In this document: positions 57,329 through 64,000 of the stretch, in pieces
Layout of the letters: each line of letters begins with the position of its first letter
How positions within the stretch are numbered: position 1 is the first letter of the stretch
Assembly: GCA_951799445.1 (NCBI GenBank)
Contig: OX637296.1
Span: forward strand, 19,344,001 to 19,408,000
DNA from: Pseudisothecium myosuroides
Taxonomy: Eukaryota > Streptophyta > Bryopsida > Hypnales > Lembophyllaceae
Length of the DNA stretch: 64,000 nt
Direction: 5' to 3'
The notes under the pieces: generated by a model
What the model saw: the letters and a program-made list of their open reading frames with translations, nothing else
What the model was told of the DNA's origin: nothing
The model's database searches: none
Position numbers and translations under genes: made by a program

Positions 57329-60300
57329 TTAGGGGTTCCCCTCGCGCCGCAGAAACTGGATCTCAGCTCCTGTCCGAGGATCGATGATCTTGATGCCCCT
57401 GTTCAGTGAAGGCCCTGGCCTCACCATAGGCCTTGAAGGCATTGTGCCGCGGTAATTTGGATTGAAAGTCACTGTATCTGCTAAACGTCCCACTATAATA
57501 TCCACAAGATTCTTTGCCTTTAACACTTCATCGGCCATTCCAATGAGAAATATCTGTACCAAACATCCCAATCGAGTCAGAAAATCAACCAGAAAATCTC
57601 TTTCTATGACCTTTATAAATCTGAGAAGCTCATATTCTAAGTGGTCCCTAATTTAGCTTATAATTGACCTCAATATGAAATGAATGAAAACGGAGGGCCA
57701 CTTAAGGGAGTTATCAACAAAATTAGATACAATCAAAATTGAATATTTGAAACACATTTCTCGGATCCTAACTGCCGGAAGTCTTTAAAAAATAATCACG
57801 AATGTACTTCATGGTTACCGATAAACCGTCGTCATATTAAGGATAAGATTCGAACAAATTTAGATATAAAATTTTAGGATAAAAGTCTTGCCTTATCTGG
57901 AGGACCTCTCTGTTTCTCAATGAAAATGTCACACCTGCATATTAAGCCACAGTTTTTTAGAGTCAATCTTAAGGAATGTTAGAGCAACAGATTGTACACA
58001 AGTAGGGTGGCAAGAAACTTCTCAAAATCATCCGTATTAAACAGAGAAAGAATGAGTGCCAAATGATCGACGAAGCACTGATCGATGAGATTGTGAGATA
58101 TAAGTATCACAATGTATACTAACCAAAAAGAAAATGAAGATCACAAACACAAATACAATAGGGCAGCAATAACAATGCACCTCAATCTGCAAGAACTTGA
58201 TCCTTGAGTGAGAATTTTTAGGCTGAAAGAGAATTAATACAAACTTGTAATTGTAGGATAAAAATTACCTGAAGGATTTCTTGATGTGGCGGATGGAATC
58301 GCCCTGTACACCAATAACGCGACCCATTTTCCCAGGAGGAACATCTATCACCGAAAGTATCTCATATTCTGGGAGTTTCCCGTCCACTTCACCTGATATC
58401 CAACATTAAACTATGGTCACTCAAGGTTAAAGTAGTCAAAGCATCAGACGATGCATTCCTCGTCTAAACTGACGAGGACACAAATAAAAATAACTGAAAG
58501 TGAAAAAAAAAAGGTTGATAATGTGCATCTCACCTGTAAAGGGTGGAACATGCCAAGGCTGAAAATTAGGATCAACAGAGCAGAAGCAGCGACAATAAAG
58601 GGAGCTCCGAACACTGAGACGCCATTTGGACAGCTCCGTCAAGGACTCCGACATTCGCTCATAAATATGAAGAAGAAATCGTACATCGTCGGCTGCCACC
58701 CGTTTCATCATCTCATTCCAGGGTCTACGTGTCCAGAACTGCGGATCCTACGCACATTATCAAGAAACCGAATTGTCATGATACTCTTCTAAACATTTGC
58801 CCTTCTGTGGGACGCAATGCCTCTTCAGTACTTTGGACTGTATACTCAAACCCAGTATGATATCCTTACAAACAAGACTACTGTTATCAGAACTAAAATA
58901 GACTACGACAATGGTCATGCCCAAAGCTACTGATTTCGGGAGATAAGACAAAAAGTACAGGATAGAACATGAGATTCGCCAATACCGATATGAAAAAGAG
59001 TAGACATGGCAGCTTCCAAGGCTCACATGAACTAGAATCTCCCCAAATAACTTAAATAAGCCTACAAAGACCTTGCATGATGAGCAACTGACCTTCTTCA
59101 ATTGCTGTCGGACCTCCTCTTTCTCATCGTAATGTACACCTGAAAATTTTAAAGAACGGTCAGGGCTATATGAATCTTGTTACAAAACATAAGTCAAAAT
59201 ACAGTACAGACGTCCTCGCAAAGAAATGATTCGATAGAGTAAGGACGCCGACAGTCAGACAAGAGCTACATCAATAGAAATGGTGAAAAGTAGGAGCATT
59301 TCGTACCACAATATCGTCCATCAGCCAAAAGATTTACGAAGGAAATGTGATCTGACTTCAAGATTTTTCCATGTTGTTCCTCCAACAAATTGTAAGCGAT
59401 CTGGAATACCCTCTCGACATTTTTACTCTCCAAAAAAATTTGAATGTCGATGCAATGAGATAGAAATTCTTGGAGCATTTTGCAAATGAGCGGAAGACGG
59501 AACTAAGGACCACTAAGGAATACTATAATACTAATCTGATCAAACTTCCGATATTATAAACCAAACACTCTTCATAAACGAAATGAGAGAAAATGAACTA
59601 TCAAGTCGATGCTTCCTCTAGTTTTATTATTGCTCTCATACTACAGAAATAGTCTACATAGAGCTATAATGGTATCCCAGCAAGAAAACTGCAATCACCT
59701 GAGTGTCGAAGACATTGTTCAGCTTGATGTTATACTGGAAATACAAAGCCTGCAGTGCAAACCAGATAAGCTTATTGGTACTTGCCACTTCGATACAGAG
59801 CACATCGTATCATACAGGATCTTGACACTACATTTGTCAGTTAAGAGAGAAACTAGAAATTGCATGTTAGCAAAAAAATACCGATAAAGATAGTTTTTCA
59901 ACAATTCTTCCAAAGGTCACCACAGGAACCCTAATAAAATCGTAACTACTAAATTAAACAGTCAAGAGGCTAAACATGACACTGTGACATGTCAGATGGC
60001 TGCGCAAACGAAACGCACTCGGCGTCATTCTTTCATAAGTGATATTAGCAGAACTTATCAAATAATATTGAAACAAAATCTAAAACCGATTTCTACCGTA
60101 TCACCAATCACAGATCCAAACTAAAAAGATAATTCTCAGCAGCTAATAACTACAAAATAAGAGATGAATGGCACCTCACTGTCACGTTTGCAGTCATGAC
60201 AAACTTTTTTTACGTATGGTGACTCCAAACCCAACTTACAGGCTTGAATCAATGCGACGCCTCCTGCTACTGCGTCTACAAGGTAGACGGCGTCGTTAAA

Positions 60301-62477
60301 TGCCAACTGTCGCATACAAAATTGTAGGTCTGTTAGACAGGGACAAAAACCATTCACAAAGTCAATCAGAATGCCAATGAGATATTCATAGAAGATTCTA
60401 GGCATCCTTTTTAGCCCACCGCATCCGGAAATGCAAGACCCCAAGGATATGAGTAAATGACAAAAACTGGTAGCATCAACCTTCTGTTGTCTTGGGGATC
60501 CTGGAAAGCGTACAAATTACAAAATTAACATGCACATTTAAGGATATGAAAGTGACAAAAAATCGTTCCTCTGAATAACCAGAGTTTAGCTGACTGAGCA
60601 TTAGCTTGAGACTTTTAAAAAAACTGTTCCAGGTTTCATAATTTTTTTTCATAGGAGACAAATTTAAATTGAACGGGCCAAGAAGAGTTCAAAAATCAGC
60701 ACCCTGCACAGAGAGCACTTGGCGCTGTACACGCTAAGCAAGCAATGATGCTATTATTAGACTTGCAAAGATTAGATTACTTTGATTCTGTAGAAAAGTA
60801 AAGCATTCTTAAATGTGGAAAATATAACTAATGTTCGAGCATCCAAAATTGGACAAGCAAGAAAAGCCGTAGGGTGTGAGCACCAGTGAGTGAGACGTAC
60901 TTGCATGACACAGAGGCGGCCATAGCGGGCGAGTTCGACACCTTCACAATCAAAACCAATTACAAGTTGCTGATTGGAATTGGGCTTCAGGAAGGCCACC
61001 GGAAGCTCTGCAGGGTATGTGACGACATGCACTGGAATAGGTTGTTTCCAGGGCTCCGCATTGCCTGATGGATGCCCACTCCTGCGATCTGGGCACTCCA
61101 ATATCAGTTCCAAATTGGAAAGTGCGTACCCACATCTTCGTTCAGATGCTTATAAAGCTACAGACAATTGACGACAACGAAACAACTCGAACGACGGAGA
61201 TCATGCATTGTCCAGCGTATTCAGCAAGTCAATTTTGGACCGAAACTCATCAGGAAAACCTACTGTACAGTGCCCTGCCCAAAGGACTGCTATCCCTAAC
61301 CTGTTTTTTCCTCGAATGAGAAAAAGGGAACAGGTGGCAGTCTTTTGAGGAGGACACTGTACAGCTCTCCCGTAAATAAGGTAAAAAAAGACAACGAGAA
61401 AGACAAAGAACTCGCTTCGTGTGCCAAAACATAAAACCTCACTATTCAATCAGCAATTTCGGACGCAAAACTGAATCTGAATTGTAACCTAAAACCTACA
61501 CTACGAGTAAAAGGACAACGAGTTCGCAATTATTATCTACACAACAAAATTAACGTCTCCGCCTTCTCAGTAAAGCCTTACTAATAGAGCTCTATCGAAG
61601 TCAAAATAGATTCCCATACCCCAAAAAATCTGCATTTTATCCTAAATCTCAAAATCTCACTCAAAATCTCACTCGACTGTTCCAAAAACACAGGACAGCA
61701 AAGAAACTTCGTGATTACTAACTAACACCAAAATCTATATCATCACTTCCTCACTAAAGCCTTAATAATTATGAGCAACAAGAGCCAGAAGAAAGATTCA
61801 CACACCAAAGGAAATCCAAAATTGTAACCTAAATCTAAACTACAAATAAACGAATAAAAAGGACAATGAAGAAACTTGTCATTATTAATTACAAATAAAA
61901 TCTGCGTCTTCACCTTCTCACTTAAGATTTACTAATTATTTCAAGCTCTATCACAACAAAAGTCAAAACAAAGATTCACATACCAAACAAAATCCCAATT
62001 GTAACCTAAACTGCACTTAAAAGCTCAAAAAACACAAGAACAACCACGAAACTTCTTCTCTACTACCTACACACCAAAACTCATGTCGTCACCTCCTCAC
62101 TAAAACCTCAATATTTACAAACTCAATTACAAAAGAAGCCAGAGAAGCATTCATACACCAAACAAAATCTAAATTATAACCTAAATTTCTCTTCCAAGTT
62201 CAAAAACACTGACCAGAACAACAAAGAAAAATTTGAAAGTTATAAACCCCACACCAAAATCCAAGTCTTCTCCTCCTCACTAAACCTTCCTAACTACGAT
62301 CTCTATCACAATACAAGCCAAGAAGGAAAATCGACATACAAAACAAAATCATGCCGTACCTTCAACGCTAAGCTCCGCGAGGCGCTGCTCAAGGCTTCCA
62401 GACCCGTTGATCGCGTTTTCAACGCTCTGCTCCGGCGCAGCAGCGCCAGGATTGTTGAAGCCCGCGGCACGTTCCAT
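57329..62477 (-). CDS. 3'-5' exonuclease domain protein with KH domain (At2g25910-like), ten coding exons
   Basis: Minus-strand exons: 62477-62360, 61088-60901, 60306-60175, 59749-59699, 59400-59307, 59139-59093, 58747-58534, 58392-58269, 57934-57892 and 57553-57329. They join in frame to 411 residues. The exonuclease domain (about 55-245) is DEDD-type: FDCEG gives D86 and E88, VFDTQ gives D161, and AADDV gives D230/D231. The usual Tyr before the last Asp is not evident. The KH domain (about 292-360) has GKMGRVIGVQG and CDIFIEKQRGPPDKIFLIG. The 50-residue C-terminal tail is proline- and glycine-containing. Relatives (Drosophila Egalitarian/EXD1 type and Arabidopsis At2g25910) act on or bind RNA; substrate here is unknown. 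The ninth intron uses a GC donor (aag|gcaaga); all others are GT-AG. The start is the first ATG of exon 1. Intron 1 carries a five-unit repeat. Confidence 0.88.
61470..62350 (-). repeat. Five-unit tandem repeat (about 175 bp) in intron 1 of the exonuclease gene
   Basis: The phrase attgtaacctaaa or a variant recurs at about 61481, 61634, 61821, 61998 and 62173, with a partial sixth unit near 62340. Spacings are 153, 187, 177, 175 and about 173 bp. Other shared marks are tctcactaaa, agattcaca or equivalent, and accaaacaaaatc. Units differ by many substitutions, so the array is old. It ends almost at the donor site of exon 1. Confidence 0.8.
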
Positions 62478-62976
62478 CGTCAGAAACTCCAGCGCCAAAG
62501 AGAAGCAGGAATGCTCGCTGCTCCCTGCACTTTGGTGTAGGGCTTCGGAGCTCTGTCTGTGCAGGATTCAGTGCCTCGGGATCTCTGCAACTGGAGTGCC
62601 GGAGAACCGCGAAGACGACGACCAGATGTTTTGGATGAATGTACTCCCGGACAGAGTAGCCGGCCGGCTCAGTGAGAGAGTGCCGTGGCCTTCAGTTGGC
62701 ACGACAGTTCACACTTAGTTCACAGTGTTCATCCATCACACTGTATAACACACTGCCGAGGTCAACATCTACCGAAACTCTAGATTATTGAAGAATTCAG
62801 CATCTGCAATGGTAGACAAGGGCTACAGAGATCAACCTAGCCTCTGTAGCCCTTGTCCAGTCCGATTGTCGTGCAAAGCAATCGAGGAAGAATTAGATTA
62901 GGGTTTCACGTTTTGCACTTGTGATTTGGGATTCTTCTAGTAAAATTTCTCTCCCAGTGTTGTAGATTCCTCGGCC
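62478..62976. promoter_or_regulatory. Divergent promoter shared by the exonuclease and bL9m genes
   Basis: The two start codons lie 499 bp apart on opposite strands. A telo-box-like ttagggttt lies at 62898-62906, close to the bL9m start; this motif is common before plant genes of the translation machinery. No clear TATA box is seen on either side. Confidence 0.55.
62815..62857. repeat. Perfect 16-bp inverted repeat
   Basis: gacaagggctacagag at 62815-62830 is exactly complementary to ctctgtagcccttgtc at 62842-62857, with an 11-base loop. It lies about 120 bp before the bL9m start, in the promoter or leader, and would form a stable stem in RNA. Confidence 0.7.
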
Positions 62977-64000
62977 ATGTCCGGACGTCAGGCGTTGGTC
63001 GCAGCGCTGCGGGCCAGCACCCGCAAGCTCGCATTACCATCTAATTTTGCTCATGGAGAGCGATCGCTACTCAACACCGAAGTCGGGAGTGGAATCCGAC
63101 ATATTCGTACACACACGAAACATAAAGTTATACTCACCACTGTAAGCAGCATTTTTGTTCTTCCCATTCATATTTAGCTCGCGAATTCTTTCATGAAAAT
63201 GATTTTGGTAGGTACTCTGCATCTGTAGCATGTTTGATTGAAGTGGTTGAAATTTTTGACTGTGTGTTGATATAAACAATAGATTTTTTTATTGATTTTT
63301 TGGTTTGGAGTTTGATACTTGATAACCCTAATCTGGGATTTTCTTTGAAGTTGTTTCTGTTGAAATTTCCGAGGCTCACAAGCACGCTTGTGGGGTGGGG
63401 TGCAGTCTATTGAGAGGCTGGGAGAGGCAGGACAGATCGTGAAAGTGGCACCTGGTTATGCACGGAATCGTTTGATCCCTAACTTGCTGGCATTGCCTGC
63501 AATCGACAAATTCGTTCTTTTGGTTCAAAATCAAATCAAGGTGAGTCTTACGTGGTTTAGGTTTAGGTTTAGGGTTTTTACGCTGAGGGATTACATGGTA
63601 TTTGGACCTATGGGATTCTCTAGTCAACCTGTGATAATTGGTTTTGTTCATATTGCAGCTCAATAATTCATGGGGTTGGCAGCACGTAGGATCTGGACAG
63701 ATCGAAGACACTATGCTGTGTAGGGTCTAAGGTTTTAGATATAGGGTTTTACACTTCGAGATCACATGTTATGTGGGCCTGCAGGATCCTCGAATGTACC
63801 AGCTCAATAATCTTGTGATTGTTCATGATTCTTGCAGCAAGTAGGAACTGCGCAGATTGAAGACAGTGTTGAGAAGGTGGAGATCAAAGAAGAAACAGAA
63901 GAAGAGAAACTGAAAGCTGTTGATGCTGTTCTTCGTCGCTTAGCAAACGGCCGCGTGGTACTCTCTTATGACACCATTGTGCATTGTCGATACTTTGTTG
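62977..64000 (+). CDS. Mitochondrial ribosomal protein bL9 (bL9m), partial at window end
   Basis: Exon 1 is 62977-63141, exon 2 is 63406-63540 and exon 3 starts at 63838 and runs off the window. Introns are GT-AG and in phase 0. Residues 1 to about 45 are arginine-rich with few acids, as in a mitochondrial targeting peptide. From 48 the bL9 N-terminal domain follows: KHKVILTTSIERLGEAGQIV, KVAPGYARNRLIPNLLALPA. The PGYARN motif and LLALPAIDKF fit the plant mitochondrial form better than the plastid form. Exon 3 (QVGTAQIED..., KLKAVDAVLRRLANGRVVL) corresponds to the linker. It binds 23S-type rRNA in the large subunit. Intron 2 contains a degraded duplicate of the exon 3 start. Confidence 0.85.
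63553..63875 (+). repeat. Tandem duplication in bL9m intron 2 reaching into exon 3
   Basis: Two diverged units share tttagggttttta/atagggtttta, ggattacatggta/agatcacatgtta, cagctcaataat and gcagcacgtaggatctgga/gcagcaagtaggaactgcg. The first unit carries a pseudo-exon from 63683 (HVGSGQIEDTM, then a stop) that mirrors the true exon 3 start at 63838 (QVGTAQIEDSV). The offset is 155-170 bp. Confidence 0.75.

Noticed and set aside
1..64000. CRISPR arrays, operons, ribosome-binding sites, rRNA or intact tRNA genes
   Set aside because: None was found. The tandem arrays present lack alternating identical repeats and unique spacers, and gene structure is eukaryotic.

Overview
This is a nuclear window from a land plant (streptophyte). 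Three things support that: a pectin methylesterase of the plant PMEI-PME type, genes with GT-AG introns, and a dense load of plant-type mobile DNA (hAT, LINE, SINE, copia LTR, Stowaway, Tourist and CACTA-like pieces). Genes are GC-rich and the DNA between them is very AT-rich. The abundance of decayed elements suggests a large genome. I cannot name the species; a non-seed plant (bryophyte, lycophyte or fern) is possible, but this is a weak inference.

Layout. From 1 to 23.1 kb there is no gene, only mobile elements and repeats: a broken hAT transposase (minus strand, 0.2-1.1 kb), a pair of direct repeats (2.7-4.5 and 13.5-15.7 kb), several MITEs, a GC-rich multi-copy foldback (20.4-21.9 kb) and a copia LTR end (22.6-23.06 kb). 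At 23.9-26.2 kb lies a two-exon gene for a small plant C2-domain protein. From 27.1 to 52.3 kb there is again only mobile DNA: a perfect-looking hairpin MITE, an A/C-rich broken retroelement with RNase H and endonuclease-like domains (27.6-30.85 kb), a 5'-truncated L1-type LINE (32.75-35.5 kb), a hAT transposase C-terminus (35.6-36.2 kb), and several terminal-inverted-repeat elements. A 2.6-kb repeat occurs in opposite orientations at 9.8-12.5 and 36.9-39.5 kb. A family of elements flanked by TTAA, with ends reading CCCCTAAAGG...CCTTTAGGGG, occurs seven times across the window.

From 52.8 kb to the end the DNA is genic: a PMEI-PME gene (52864-55223, plus), a ten-exon gene for a 3'-5' exonuclease with a KH domain (57329-62477, minus), and the start of a mitochondrial bL9 gene (62977 onward, plus, running off the window). 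The last two are divergent and share a 500-bp promoter region.

The four genes do not form a pathway: one acts in the cell wall, one probably at membranes, one on RNA and one in the mitochondrial ribosome. What they share is structural. Each carries one or more local tandem duplications in an intron or untranslated end, and four of the six arrays have a period close to 155-185 bp. That recurrent nucleosome-length pattern, the TTAA-flanked family, and the unusual retroelement without a visible reverse transcriptase are the observations most worth following up.
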